64,000 nucleotides of DNA from Paraspadella gotoi (taxonomy: Eukaryota; Chaetognatha): positions 8,103,468 through 8,167,467 of the forward strand of contig CM119268.1 in the NCBI GenBank assembly GCA_051294375.1, given 5' to 3'. Below are positions 10,892 to 23,567 of the stretch, piece after piece. The position numbers and the translations under genes were made by a program. The notes below the pieces were generated by a model. The model had not been told where the DNA came from. It saw only the letters and a program-made list of their open reading frames with translations, and ran no database searches. How positions within the stretch are numbered: the stretch's first letter is position 1; every line of letters starts with the position of its first letter.

Positions 10892-13860
10892 CCATTCCGG
10901 GTTTCATTCTTTCTCCTATCAGGACGAAGCCAGCCGTCGCGCGGGCTTCGGCGATCGCGACCGCGACGGCGGCCGCCGCCCGGCCGAGCCATCGAGGAGC
11001 GAAGAGGTATCGAATTGGAGGAACGGTGGTGGAGCTTCGGAGTGGTCACCGAGGGCCAAGGGACCGGAGAGAGGATATGGTCACGGGGAACCGAGGTTCG
11101 GCTCCCACGACATTCGTGAAGAGAGAAACAAGAGGAGCGAGGCTGAGGATAACAGGAGTAAGTTTTTTCTAATATTTTTTAAACATCTTTTTTTCCTATT
11201 TCTCTGGGTCATTTGTCATAATTTTTTTTTAATACGTGTTGATTAGTCTAAAATTCGTTTTAAATTGAAACATGTATCCAAAAAAAAACATTTGTGGTTA
11301 AAACAAAGAAACGAAAGAAAAACTAGCATAGTATGGTGGTTTTTCTTTCGTTTCTATGTATAGTCCAACTTCACTTAATGTCCAATTTTTTTAAAAACCA
11401 TTGTCATAATGAATAAGATCTTACCTAAATTACCAATTAATGATTACGGCATCATAATAATTTCGTACCTAAAAAGTTATTATTTTTTTCCCTAATATTA
11501 GACTGGCGCTCAGAGGAATCCCGTGCCCCATGGAATAGTAACAGAGATGGTGGTTGGGGTAACAATCGCTATGGAAACAGAGACGGGGGCTTTCGCAACA
11601 ACCGTTATGGCGACGGTAATGGGCAAAGCGACAGAAGCAGAAATTGGAGAAATGATAGCGACGATCGCGACAGAGGTAGGTGGCCGGATTTTTATTTGTT
11701 TATAATATTTAACATTTAATCATAGTCGTGACAAACGGTTTCAAATTGTAGTGTAATCTTATACAATTTAGTTGACCAATCACCTATTTCTTACTTAGAA
11801 ACAATTTATTTATGAAATTGGTACAACCAATATAAAAATTATCCATTCATTTAATAAACAAGCTATCTTGCCCCAGACTTTGGACAGGCTTTGGTGGTTT
11901 AAGGCCTCCATCACTCTCTTAAGATAATGAAATAGCAGATCCCTGTAAGCTTTCAATCAGTTTTGTTTATTCACTTCCCTATCAATGAAGTGGTATAATT
12001 TTTAAAAGAATGTTTAAATTGTTTGAAAAGACCACTACCTTAAGTATTAGATCGCCCAGCATCAAAATACAAGGAGCTGAATTTTATGAAATTGGTACAA
12101 CCAATATAAAAATTATCCATTCATTTAATAAACAAGCTCTCTTGCCCCTTATTTATAACCATTCGTTTAGGTTCACCAATCAGAACCGGTTTTAGAAATG
12201 GCGACAGCAGGAGAGACTTCGATAGAAATCGATCAGGTAAGGATTCATCCCCTTTGTCACCGGGATTACTAAACTCTAAAGTATTTTCGATATATAAAAA
12301 AAAGAAAATTATCAACAGCCAACGTATTTGATATTAAATAGATTTTTTTGTATTTTGCCAATTAATTTTTTTTCTTTAGATTCCCCGCGCAGAGGTTTTG
12401 GGAGAAACGACAGAAATAGGGGAGAACCCAATCGTCCAGACAGTCGAGGTAATAAATAATAAATAGTAAATAATAATAATAAATAATTCGTCCGATATTT
12501 TACTGCTCAATAATAGAAAATTGACAGTTTTTGTTTGCAACGAATTTTATTTAAATAAATTCGTTGCAAACAAAATCTTTGTCAATTCTCTCATCACTAC
12601 TAACAACGAAAAAGAAAGAATTACTTCAATATGATCAATAATAATAATATTAATATTGCTCAATAATAATAATAATAATATGAATAAATAATAAATAATT
12701 CATCCGATATTTTACTGCTCAATTTAATAACTCGATAATAATAATAGTAATAATAATTGCCACAATACATTTAATATAAACAAGCAAGTACCCGAGTATC
12801 ATTTAAGTTTGGTACATTCTCAACCTTCTTAACAGGTTCGACCCGAAACGGCTTCGACGACAACCGACTCGGCAACCGCGGTGGGTCTCGCAACGAGGAC
12901 AGAAGACCCAACAGTCGAAACAGCGTCGACACGGACGAAGGTCGAGGAACGGATGAGAGAAGCGACGAAGGCGGAAAGCGGGAAGACCGTCAAGACCGCC
13001 GCCGCGAACGATCTCCCGACTCCAGAGACGTTGGTCGCAGCGTCGAGCGTTTGTCGGTCAACGACGAAGGCGGCAGCGTCGGCCGCTACGTCCCACCGGC
13101 GCGCCGAGCCGCCGCCACAAGGAGCCAAGAGTTTCGCTCCTCTTCTTCTTCCTTTGAGGCGAACCGTCGAGGCGGCGATAACTTTGATCGCCGTGACCGC
13201 CGCGACGTCTCAGGCGATCGCCGCGACGTTTCCGGTGATCGCCGTGACCGCCGCGACGTCTCCGGTGATCGCCGTGACCGCCGCGACGTCTCCGGTGATC
13301 GCCGTGACCGCCGCGACGTCTCCGGTGATCGCCGTGACCGGCGCGACGTCTCCGGCGATCGCCGCGACATCTCCGGCGATCGCCGTGATCGCCACGACGA
13401 CTCTGGCGATCCCCGCGACGATTCTGGCGATCGCCGTGACCGTCGCGACTACTCCGACGATCGCCGCGGCAGCTTCAACGATCGCCGCGGCAGCGTCGAC
13501 GATCGCCGCGGCAACTTCGACGATCGTCGCGACAACTTCGACGATCGTCGCGGCAACTTCAACAATCGGCGCGGATTTCGTGACCGCCGAAACGACCGCG
13601 ACAACCACGATTCCCACCCACGTCCCTTTAACGGGTCATCGTCTTCGTCATCGTCCTCGGGGGCCACGCCGGACGGCCCGACCCGCCCGCGACTGAAGCT
13701 GCTGCCGCGAACGAAGCCGATGCCGTCGGCCACGCCCACCATACCCGAGTCGCCTTCGACGTCGGTCTTCGAATCTGCTCGTGCCTTTGATTCGGACGCC
13801 AACGATCGAGAGATTGTGGGGAAAAGAGGGGAAACATCTTCCTCATTTTCCTCTGATTAA
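9482..13860 (+). CDS. EIF4B: Eukaryotic translation initiation factor 4B
   Basis: Eight exons: 9482-9494, 9800-10032, 10442-10636, 10923-11157, 11502-11675, 12171-12236, 12380-12448, 12836-13860. Phases close over 2010 nt (669 residues). The N-terminus MSGKGKKKRNKGNTISLGEF matches the family's KKKxKKGxTISL opening. A later PSAPRAARE motif is also typical. One RRM (residues ~72-147) shows RNP2 YVGNLPY and RNP1 KGFCYVEF. An Arg/Asp/Gly/Asn-rich region follows, equivalent to the DRYG self-association region. It includes a minisatellite coding DRRDRRDVSG. A Ser run and RPRLKLLPRTKP close the protein. eIF4B binds RNA and stimulates the eIF4A helicase during ribosome recruitment in the cytoplasm. 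Exon 6 was set by frame: two other AG sites nearby give a stop or a wrong phase. Exons 4-8 recur, frameshifted, at 20461-23567. Confidence 0.93.
10800..10887. repeat. (CT)n microsatellite at the left edge of the duplicated block
   Basis: A long CT run in eIF4B intron 3, close to the exon-4 acceptor. The same CAGCCGCT-plus-CT sequence restarts at 20324, marking where the second copy begins. Confidence 0.95.
11813..11962 (+). repeat. Dispersed repeat family A, near full-length copy
   Basis: Lies in eIF4B intron 5. It starts GAAATTGGTACAACC, passes ACTTTGGACAGGCTTTGG and AAGGCCTCCATCACTCTC, and ends AAGCTTTCAATCAG. A second, shorter copy follows at 12085-12150 in the same intron. Confidence 0.8.
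12533..12582. repeat. Inverted repeat around an AT core
   Basis: Arms TTTGTTTGCAACGAAT and its complement flank a short T/A core in eIF4B intron 7. It could be a small foldback. No target duplication was identified. Confidence 0.7.
13183..13570 (+). repeat. Coding minisatellite in eIF4B (DRRDRRDVSG units)
   Basis: Tandem 30-bp and 21-bp units coding Asp-Arg-Arg-Asp-Arg-Arg-Asp-Val-Ser-Gly and a shorter form, decaying into DDRRGNF-type units. Because unit lengths are multiples of three and contain no stops, other frames are also open across the array. The matching region of the second copy (22757-23270) differs in unit number and contains many small indels. Confidence 0.9.
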
Positions 13861-15435
13861 ATTATTCAATGTTTTATTGCATTATTTTTTTTATGTGTAA
13901 ATACCCCCCCCAAAAAAAAATTTATTAAAAATTTTGAATGATTTTATTTTTGCTTTGTGATCTCGTTTAAATTTTTTCGCAAAGTTTTAGAATTAGTAGT
14001 TTTTTTTTCAAATTTATATATTTTTTTAAACCTAATATATTTTCTCTTATGCCTTAAAATAGTCCGTGTATCCTTATGCCAAAGGGGCAGAATTTCAATT
14101 TCGTCGCATTGGATATTCTGCTCGGCAATTTTTTCTAAACACATTTTGGACTATTAACGTTTAAAATAATTGATTACAGAAAAAAAAACCATTGCAAAAA
14201 AAAAAAAAAAAAATATCAGAATAGTTGCGAAAATTATTCTGGATAAAAAGGTTTCCATGTGAAACGGTGTATGATATGAAATTTAACCGACAGTTTCTCT
14301 TTACGATTAAAATTTGAGACAATCATGTAATACTATATTGTTACCCCTTTCGATTTTCTAACTTCTACTACCTTCCCAGTAGCGTGGAGCACTCAGGAAC
14401 AAAAAATATATTTAAGTGAACAAACAAGGATATTTAGATATGAGAGAATATGATTATCGAATATAAAAAATATTTTGCTGAGATTATTTGGGGAACAGTA
14501 TCATAAAATATAATATATTTATAATAATTTCTTTATAAAATAGTAAATTTTCAAATTATTTTTTTAAAAAATTGTTTCAAATTCTAATTCATTATAAAAA
14601 GTTATATTAAAAATATGAAACATGTTATTATAAATTATGTTATCTTCAGTATTAAAAATAAAAAAGGTTAAAATTTTTTATTTTTTCACGCTCTGTAGTA
14701 AAAACTTATCTTATGAAGTGTTTTACTCATTTTTTTGCAACTTTAACATAAAAATATCATAAAACATTTTATAAAAGTTTATTTTTTTTGGCGAATCAGA
14801 AACCATTCTTTAAATTAAAAAACATATTATTTTTAAATTTATGATTTTATAAGGATATTGCTATAAAGAAAATGCAAATTATGATTCTGTTATAAAATTT
14901 TTTTTAAAGGGAATATTTTTCATTTCATATATAAAGACAGCAAAAACATTTTTCAATCGCTCAATCTTTTCATCACTCCACCCTACTGCCCAGCCTTTAA
15001 ACTTGTATCTTATTTCAAAATAAATTAACACGAAAATTCATTTCTTTTTATTCTCATTCCATTCCCCAGTCTGGGACATACTCAGTTCAAGGTTTAAACT
15101 TAGAGACGCCAGCAATAATAACAGTATTTAAATCTCTTGATTTAAATGTCACTTTGCTTTAAAATTCATGAGCTTCAACATTTTAAGATGTTCAGCTAAA
15201 TTGAACGAATTGACACTTGACAGTATGGTAAATGCATTTCCCAGTCACGGTAAACCATCGGCTCGCGATACAAGATTCTCACATGCGCTTCTGTTAGTTC
15301 TTTAATTAAATTTATAGATTATTTTTTCCAATTTAGTTTTTACAATCTCGAAGAAATTTACAAAACAAAATTTCCTAGGAAACCTAGTGAAAGAACCGTA
15401 AAATTTAAAACGTATCTTAGGTTACTTCGATTGAA
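13861..15435. other. Intergenic, AT-rich, no gene seen
   Basis: Between the convergent eIF4B and three-helix membrane-protein genes. It contains poly(A/T) runs and an inverted copy of repeat family B (14385-14485). No protein-like frame was found. Confidence 0.6.
13924..13929 (+). terminator. Possible variant polyadenylation signal ATTAAA
   Basis: ATTAAA lies 64 bp past the eIF4B stop. No AATAAA is nearer in the expected range. Confidence 0.4.
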
Positions 15436-15441
15436 TTTATT
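15436..15441 (-). terminator. Polyadenylation signal AATAAA
   Basis: Minus-strand AATAAA about 185 bp past the stop of the membrane protein at 15626. A second one lies near 15459, closer to the stop. Confidence 0.45.
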
Positions 15442-15625
15442 TTGTAATTGAAGTTAACTTTATTTTACAAATCTTCCAAAATATATATCGCGACCAGTAT
15501 TCCGTGGCTTCGTTGACCTTTTCCAGTCTCAACCTGAGTAAGGGTTGGTATAATTCATTCTGCGGGAATAGAAAGACAATTGAAAGAAACTCAGCCCATT
15601 TACGAGCGAATTCGAGTCGCATTTC

Positions 15626-16185
15626 TTACGCGAAACTGAAGATGATCCAAACCAAGAAAAAGAGTCCGGAGCAGACGATGCCGACGATAGACAGTGCGAA
15701 AATGGCAACTTGCCATTTTTCTGCGACGTAGATAATGATGAAGGCGGCGAGCCCACACCCAGTTCCGCCGAGGGAAAACAACACGCTCCAGGGATGGTAG
15801 AATTCGTATCTGGAACGAAGTGGTTGATATGTCAAGGCCACAGTGAGTCTGATTGAAATCTCTTGAATCGAGAATGTTATTTGATATATTAAGTGAAAAG
15901 TTCTTTAGAAACTGTTTTTCCTCATTATCTATAAAAACTTTCACGCGCTCCGTCCGTCACTTTAACTCACGCCGACGTCAAGCAGATAAAAAGGAGAAAG
16001 ACTATCATTCCCAAGACGAAGGCGGTGATTGCCAATTTCCTGTTGCAAGTTTTGTTGGTGATGCATCCATTGCATTCGCCATTGCGATTGCCGCCTTCTT
16101 CGCCATTGCGATTCCCGCCTTCTCCGCCATTGCAATTCCCGCCTTCTTCGTCACCCACTTCGTAGCTCTCCTCCTCGTAGGACAT
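15626..16185 (-). CDS. Small three-helix membrane protein, function unknown
   Basis: Two exons, 16185-15971 and 15848-15626, joined by a GT-AG intron with matching phase (215+223 nt, 145 residues). The ATG at 16185 is the first after an in-frame TAA 18 bases upstream. Residues ~1-45 are acidic with a short repeat (GGNRNGEE) and Cys residues (ECNGC, NKTC). Three hydrophobic segments follow: ITAFVLGMIVFLLFICL, then one around LFSLGGTGCGLAAFIIIYV, and AIFALSIVGIVCSGLFFLVW at the C-terminus. I do not recognise the family. A frameshifted copy lies at 25265-25940. Confidence 0.7.
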
Positions 16186-17813
16186 CCCGTTGTCGACCGG
16201 TTAAAGATAAAAAATGAGTAAAAAGTAAAAAATCATGAGCGGAAAGATTTTAGCCTAATCGCGTCTTTTACTCGTGGATTTTTTTAGGTTTTTTTTTGTA
16301 ATAACATTTTATATTGATTGTACCAATTTCATTACAAACATTCCAACCGTTTTAGGTCGTTGTGTTCTTCAAATAGTTATTTTTTTCTTTTATCATAACT
16401 TGATGTCCCCAATTTTTGCTCTTTCTATTTCTTTCGAGCACTTTTACCCCGAGTTATCAAATAGCGGACAATTAGTAATCCTTCGATTACCTCTTCGACG
16501 ATTTATTTTGCATTCTTTAAATTCACGACATAATTAAACTTAAATTTAACTAGGGACCTCCCAGCCATACTCTTCTCGGGTTATCATAGTCTTGGAGGTT
16601 GTCGTCGTCGTCGCAACCCCCTTTTTTTCTTCTCCTCTTCCTCCTCCCTTTTTTGGAATGTCTTGCTCGTCTCTGTTTTCGTTGTTGTTCAGCTGTTCGT
16701 CGAGTTATGTTTGTTTACATTCGGTTTTAGTCATCGTCTTCTTCCATTCGTCCCTCTTTTCATCGAGTTTTTCCTTTCACTTCTTTTCTCGTTTATTTTT
16801 TCTTTATTTTTTTCGGTGAGTTTTCTTTTCATCGTGATTGATGGTCGAGATAAAAAGGCGGATGAGTAATTTTAAGATAAGACTTAGGGAGAGATTGGGT
16901 TAAACGTGAAGTAGTGACTCAGTGAAATATTTTTTTTCAAATCGGGTTTGGTTTCTCTTTTTATTTTTCTACAAAATTGCAGAAATATTCTCTACCAATT
17001 TCCATTAATTTTTTTTATAAGCCGATTTAAATATTCACTTCTAGATAGAAAATGTTATTTTTTTAAAAAAAGGAATCCGTTTCATTTATTCAATCACGGT
17101 TACTATTTAGGTAAGTGAGGCGACCGGTGGTAAGTCGCCTCATAAGCAACCTATCTGTATCTCCTCTTAAAATCTTCGATTATCAATTATGACAAAGAGA
17201 AAGACCTCGGCTCGAACTCGTATCCTTGCATCTACTCACCGTCTCTACAAAGAAAAGAGCCACGGCATCTAATTCGATTAATCGCCGGGAGATGAAACGA
17301 ATCGAATTGACAAAAGACTAAACCGGCGCGATGATGGGGGGGGGGAGTAACGCGGATCGAACCTCGATTACGAAATAGAGTTGGAGATAATTATTTTATT
17401 ATTCGCGGACCGATCGAACGGTTGCCGCGTAATTAAATATTAATTTACTGGATGACTCACTCCCTTTTTCGTCTAGAAAACACTATGCATTACTGCATGA
17501 GTCAATCCTTACAGTTACAGACATTCATTGGCATTAAATCTTTTTTTTTTTTTCCGTTATCTTTCTATCAAATTCATTTCGCTTATGGATACCCGATTTT
17601 GTTCAATTTTCGGTATATAACTTCACACTACTTCATCGTGAATTATATGTTGCGACCCTCCTTTCAATCAATAACTATCGACTGTAAAGTATCGAGTGAT
17701 TTAATTACTATTAAGTATTAACAGCATTATATTAGTCGAAAGCAAGTAACTTTTTCTATTTTAAGTATTAGATTTATTGTGTAAATCCTTTCTGTTTTGC
17801 TGTTTGTAGATTA

Positions 17814-17960
17814 TAAGACAGTTTAATTATTTGCAACAACAATTTATTATTAAAAGACGAACATGTTTCGCGCTGATGAAGGCTCGAATTCCAGCCGAAA
17901 CAAGTTCGTCTTTCAATAATAAATTGTTGTTGCAAATATTTAAACTGTCTTATAAAAGTA
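17814..17960 (+). repeat. Foldback element enclosing a hammerhead-like core
   Basis: Nearly perfect inverted arms of about 60 bp (ATAAGACAGTTTAA ... TTGCAACAACAATTTATTAT ... AAGACGAAC) enclose CTGATGA (17873-17879), the stem GGCT/AGCC, GAAA (17897-17900) and CAAGTTCGTC. The assembly copy is at 27637-27777. Confidence 0.8.
17855..17912 (+). ncRNA. Hammerhead ribozyme-like motif (probably minimal or decayed)
   Basis: The core CUGAUGA, then one extra A, stem II GGCU/AGCC with an 8-nt loop, GAAA, a two-pair stem III (AC/GU), and GUC or GUU as the possible cleavage triplet. Flanking GACGAAC/GTTCGTC could pair as an outer stem, but geometry next to the core is weaker than in the 42.7 kb motif. Penelope-like retroelements are known to carry minimal type I hammerheads. 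Activity is unproven. Confidence 0.45.
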
Positions 17961-18499
17961 TTAGATTTTATTTATTAAAAATATATATTATAAATTCTAT
18001 ATTTTTTATTTTTATTATTATTATTATTATTATTTTATATAAATTTAGGTTTTTGATAATCTAAATTTAAAAATATAATATTATTAATGGGAGAGGGTTG
18101 TTAGGGTTGTCTTCTCGAAATAGAAGGAGCATCTATACAACACAATGTTATATTACTTCCTTTTCCTATTCCTATTACTTCACTAATTGTAATTCCCCTA
18201 CATTCCGCGTTCCTGGATTCCTCTCGCCCGCATCCAAACTCGGCGGGCGGCGAAAGTTTGTTTTTCCCGACTAACAAAAATACAGTTCGTTCCTCTTTAA
18301 TTCATTTTTTTCGGCGAGAAGAAAGATAAAGAGAAAAGAAGTGAAAGGATTACGAGATAAGGATGAAGAAAAAAGAAAGACAAAAAAGAAAAAAAAAAGA
18401 AAAACACAAAAGTGAATTATTATTTGCTGTGTTGACGGGAACGACTTCTCATTCCTACATAACGAAACCCAAAAAAGCTACCGAGTTTCTCATCTCTCT

Positions 18500-18938
<439 letters not shown>

Positions 18939-20261
18939 ATTTCGAACTTTCGACCTCCGTCGAATTCAAGAAGACGAAAAGGCTCTCATCCTTTTTTGAT
19001 TTACGGGATAACGAGTCCCGACTCGAAACCGACGTTTTTTTGCCGACTTTTCTTGCCGACAACTTCGCCGACGTCTGCCTCGCCGGCGTTCATTTATTTT
19101 TATAACGCAGAAATCAGGTTCCTGGATATCGTCCATCGTTCCTAAGCAAAAATTATCGTTAAAAAAGAAATCATTAAAAAAACCGGGATGAAAAAAAAAA
19201 AAATAGTGATGAAACTTTAAAAGTTTTAGCCAGCTTATTCCGGTCAGGTTGTCGTTTTAATCATCCTTCATTAGCCGAAAATTTAAAAAAAAAACCAACG
19301 TCCTAAATTTTTGCAGAAACGAGCGATGGTATTTTTCTCTCTATGTAAAGATTGGCGAATAATGTATTGTCGAGTATTGCTACGGTGACACTCACTGTTT
19401 TCGTCATGTTCGTTGTCATGTTCGTTTTCAGGTTCTTTTTCAGTTTCTTCATATTAAGGTCAAACCTTTCATCGGCTTAACATTTGTCTATTTTTAGAAA
19501 CAGTCCTCGCTGACTCGCTGACTCGCTGACTCCGACGAGATCGACCTTCTTTGCAAAGTCGTCGTCGTCGTCGTCTTCGTCGTCACCATCTTCGTGATAA
19601 GCGCCAGGCCGTCGACGAAAGGTTTGACGTCTACGAGGCTACCGGTCTAGAATCGACGAAGGCGTTGATAAGATCGTCCTTCAGCGATCGACGCATCCTC
19701 AGGGGAAATTCCGATCGGAGCCCACGAGGTGTTAGAATCGATCGTCCAGATTGCCTTCGGGGTTTTCTCATCGAATCTTCAGCGAGATTCCTTCAAGCTG
19801 GTCGTGAGCAGCAGAAGCTTTTTTAAAAGATTTCTTTTTGAGTTTAAATTGATCATATTTCCTAAATGATCTTTGCGGACAAGACCCATAACGAACTCTT
19901 GCCTGCCTGCCTGCCTCCCCAGTCCCCAGTGAAATCCTAGGGGTTGCGAACCCCGGATCGATTTGGACCTCCCACAAATTGTTTTACTCTGGATTTTTTT
20001 GTTTCCCCGAGCCATTTCAAGGATTTCCGGAATACGACGACTACGATGACGACGACGTCGACAATGACGACCATGACAACGACCATGGCGGTATTTATGA
20101 TGACAATGATGATGACGACCACGGTAATTTTGATGAAGACGTTGACGAAGATGATGGCGACGACGACGACTAAGTAGCGGACGATGATGATGAGGACGAC
20201 TATGATGTTATCGACGATCTTTCTCTGACTCGTCTTTGCGCTCGTTATCATTCCCCCCTCT

Positions 20262-20298
<37 letters not shown>

Positions 20299-20323
20299 NN
20301 NNNNNNNNNNNNNNNNNNNNNNN
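20299..20323. other. Assembly gap of 25 N
   Basis: Flanked on both sides by CT microsatellite and by the two copies of the 9.5 kb duplication. Fixed 25-N runs are the mark left by some long-read gap-filling programs when a gap is over-filled. Confidence 0.95.
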
Positions 20324-20336
20324 AGCCGCTCTCTCT

Positions 20337-20414
<78 letters not shown>

Positions 20415-20460
20415 CTCTCTCTTCTCATTCCATTCAGGGTTTTCATTCTTTCCCTATCAG

Positions 20461-23400
20461 ACGAAGCCAGCCGTTCGCGCGGGCTTCGCGATCGCGACCG
20501 CGACGGCGCCGCCGCCCGGCCGAGCCATCGAGGAGGCGAAGAGGTATCGAATTGGAGGACGGTGTGGAGCTTCGGAGTGGTCACCGAGGGCCAAGGGACC
20601 GGAGAGAGGATATGGTCACGGGAACCGAGTTCGGCTCCCACGACATTCGTTGAAGAGAGAAACAAGAGAGCAGAGGCTGAGGATAACAGGAGTAAGTTTT
20701 CTAATATTTTACATCTTTTTTCTATTTCTCTGGGTCATTTGTCATAATTTTTTTTAATATGGTGTTGATTAGTCTAAAAATTCGTTTTAAATTGAAACAT
20801 GTATCCAAAAAAAAAAACATTTGTTAAAACAAAGGGAACGAAAAAGAAAAAACTAAGGCATAGTATGGTGGTTTTCTTCGTTTCGTATGTATAGTTCCCC
20901 AACTTCACTTAATGTCCAATTTTTTTAAAAACCATTGTCATAATGAATAAGATCTTACCTAAATTACCAATTAATTATTACGGGCATTCATAATAATTTC
21001 CGTACCATAAAAATTATTATTTTTTTCCCTAATATTAGATGGCGCTCAGAGGAATCCCGTGCCCCATTGGAATAGTAACAGAGATGGTGGTGGGGTAACA
21101 ATCGCTAGGAAACAGAGACGGGTGGCTTTCGCAACAACCGTCTATTGGCGACTGGTAATCGGCCAAAGCGACAGAAGCAGAAATGAGAAATGATAGCGAC
21201 AGATCGCGACAGAGGTTAGGGTGGCCGGATTTTTATTTGTTATATAATATTTAACATTTAATCATAGTCGTGACAAAACGGTTTTCAATTGTGTGTTAAT
21301 CTTATACAATTTAGTTGACCAATCACCTATTTCTTACTTAGAAACAATTTATTTATGAAATTGGTACAACCCAATATAAAAATTATTCCATTCATTAATA
21401 AACAAGCTATCTTGCCCCAGACTTTGGACAGGCTTTGGTCTGGTTTAAGGCCTCCATCACTCTCTTAGAGATAATGAAAATAGGCAGATCCTGTAAGCTT
21501 TCAATCAGTTTTGTTATTCACTCCCTATCAATGAAGTGTATAATTTTTAAAAGAATGTTTAAATTGTTTTGAAAAAGACCACTACCTTAAGGTATTAGAT
21601 CGTCCCAGCATCAAAATTACAAGGAGCTGAATTTTATGAAATTGCGACAACCAATATAAAAATTATCCATTCATTAATAACAGCTACTCTTGCCCCTTAT
21701 TTTAACCATTCGTTTAGGTTCACCAATCAGAACGGTTTAGAAAATGGCGACAGCAGGGAGAGGACTTCTGATAGAAATCGATCAGGTAAGGATTCATCCC
21801 CTTTGTCACCGGGCATTACTAAACTCTAAAGTATTTCGATATATAAAAAAAAGAAAATTATCAACAGCCAACGTATTTGATATTAAATTAGATTTTTTTG
21901 TATTTTTGCCCAATTAATTTTTTTCTTTAGATTCCCGCGCAGAGGTTTGGGAAGAAACGACAGAAAAGGGGAGAACCCAATCGTCCAGACAGTCGAGTAA
22001 TAAATATACTAAATAGTAAATAATATAATAAATAATTCGTTTCCGATATTCTTACTGGCTCAATATAGAAAATGACAGTTTTTGGTTTGCAACAATTTTA
22101 TTTAAATAAATTCGTTGCAAAACAAAATCTCTTGTCAATTTCTCTCATCACTGAACTAACAACAAGAAAAAAAGAATTACTTCAATATTGATTCAATAAT
22201 AATAATATTAATATTGCTCAAAAATAATTAATAATTAATATGAATAAATAATAAATAATTTCATCCGATATTTTACTGCTCAATAATAACTCGATAATAA
22301 TAATTAGTAATAATAATGCCACAATACATTTAATATAAACAAGCAAGTACCGAGTTCATTTAAGTTTGGTACATTCTCAACCCTTCTTAACAGGGTTCGA
22401 CCCGAAACGGCTTCGACGACAAACCGACTCGGCAGCCGGCGCGTGGGGTCTCGCAACGAGGACAGAAGACCCAACAGTCGAAACAGCGTCGACACGGGAC
22501 GAAAGGTCGAGGAACGGATGAGAGAAGCGACGAAGGCGGAAAGCGGGAAGACCGTCAAGACCGCCGCCTGCGAAACGAATCTTCCGATCCAGAGACGTTC
22601 GGTCGCAGCGTCTGACGTTTGTCGTCAACGACGAAGGCGGCAGGCGTTCGCCGCTACGTCCACCGGTCGCGCCGCAGCCGCCGCCACAAGGAGCCAAGAG
22701 TTTCGCTCCTCTTCTTCTTCCTTTGAGGCGAACCGTCGAGGCGGCGATAACTTTGATCGCCGTGACCGCCGCGGACGTCTCAGGCGATCGCCGCGACGTT
22801 TCGTGATCGCGTGACCCGCGACGTCCGTGATCGCCGTGACCGCCGCGACGTCTCAGCGATCGCCGCGACGTTTCGGTGATCGCCGTGACCGCCGCGACGT
22901 CTCGGTGCATCGCCGTGACCGCCGCGACGTCTCCGGTGATCGCCGTGACCGCCGCGACGTCTCGGTGATCGCCGTGACTGCCGCGACGTCTCCGGCGATC
23001 GCCGTGACCGCCGCGACGTCTCCGGTGATCGCCGTGACCGCCGCGACGTCTCCGGCGATCGCCGCCGACATCTCCGGCGATCGCGTGATCTCCACGACGA
23101 CTCTGGCGATCCCCGCGACGATTCGGCGATCGCCGTGACCGTCGCGACTACTCCGACGATCGCCGCGCCAGCTTCAACGATCCGCCGCGGCAGCGTCGAC
23201 GATCGCCGCGGCAACTTCGACGATCGTCGCGACAACTTCGACGATCGTCGCGGCAACTTCAACAATCGGCGCGGATTTCGTGACCGCCGAAACGACCGCG
23301 ACAACCACGATTCCCACCCACGTCCCTTTTAACGGGTCATCGTCTTCGTCATCGTCCTCGGGGCCACGCCGGACGGCCCGACCCGCCCGCGACTGAAGCT

Positions 23401-23567
23401 GCTGCGCGAACGAAGCCGATGCCGTCGGCCACGCCCACCATACCCGAGTCGCCTTCGACGTCGGTCTTCGAATCTGCTCGTGCCTTTTGATTCGGACGCC
23501 AACGATCGAGAGATTGTTGGGGAAAAGAGGGGAAACATCTTCCTCATTTTCCTCTGAAAATTATTCA
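20461..23567 (+). pseudogene. Frameshifted second copy of eIF4B exons 4-8 (likely assembly artefact)
   Basis: Exon 4 begins after CCCTATCAG but lacks the first G of the intact copy. Further one-base losses and gains follow in exons 4, 5, 7 and 8, so no long reading frame survives. The first three exons, start codon and promoter are absent. The stop codon is altered (TCTGAAAATT instead of TCTGATTAAATT). Read as biology it would be a dead partial copy. Read with the 25-N gap it is a duplicate of 10923-13860. Confidence 0.75.

Noticed and set aside
10682-11119. Frames made of Leu-Ser or Arg-Glu repeats here and at 5255-5604, 6141-6494, 18363-19105, 28121-28853 and 51469-51758
   Set aside because: Translations of (CT)n or (GA)n microsatellites.
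13200-13400. Regularly spaced repeats that might suggest a CRISPR array
   Set aside because: Tandem coding units without unique spacers, in a eukaryotic gene.
13086-13617. Minus-strand frames across the eIF4B repeat
   Set aside because: Repeat shadows on the antisense strand.
12881-13696. A 271-codon open frame overlapping the last eIF4B exon in another frame
   Set aside because: Ala/Thr/Ile-biased shadow of the 30-bp minisatellite. The true frame is fixed by splice phase and by the C-terminus.
17205-17245. GGCTCGAACTCG as a possible tRNA B box
   Set aside because: No matching A box or cloverleaf around it.
20030-20175. Asp-rich plus-strand frame, possibly an acidic protein exon
   Set aside because: Imperfect GAN microsatellite. 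No start, splice partner or conservation of frame in the second copy, where indels break it.
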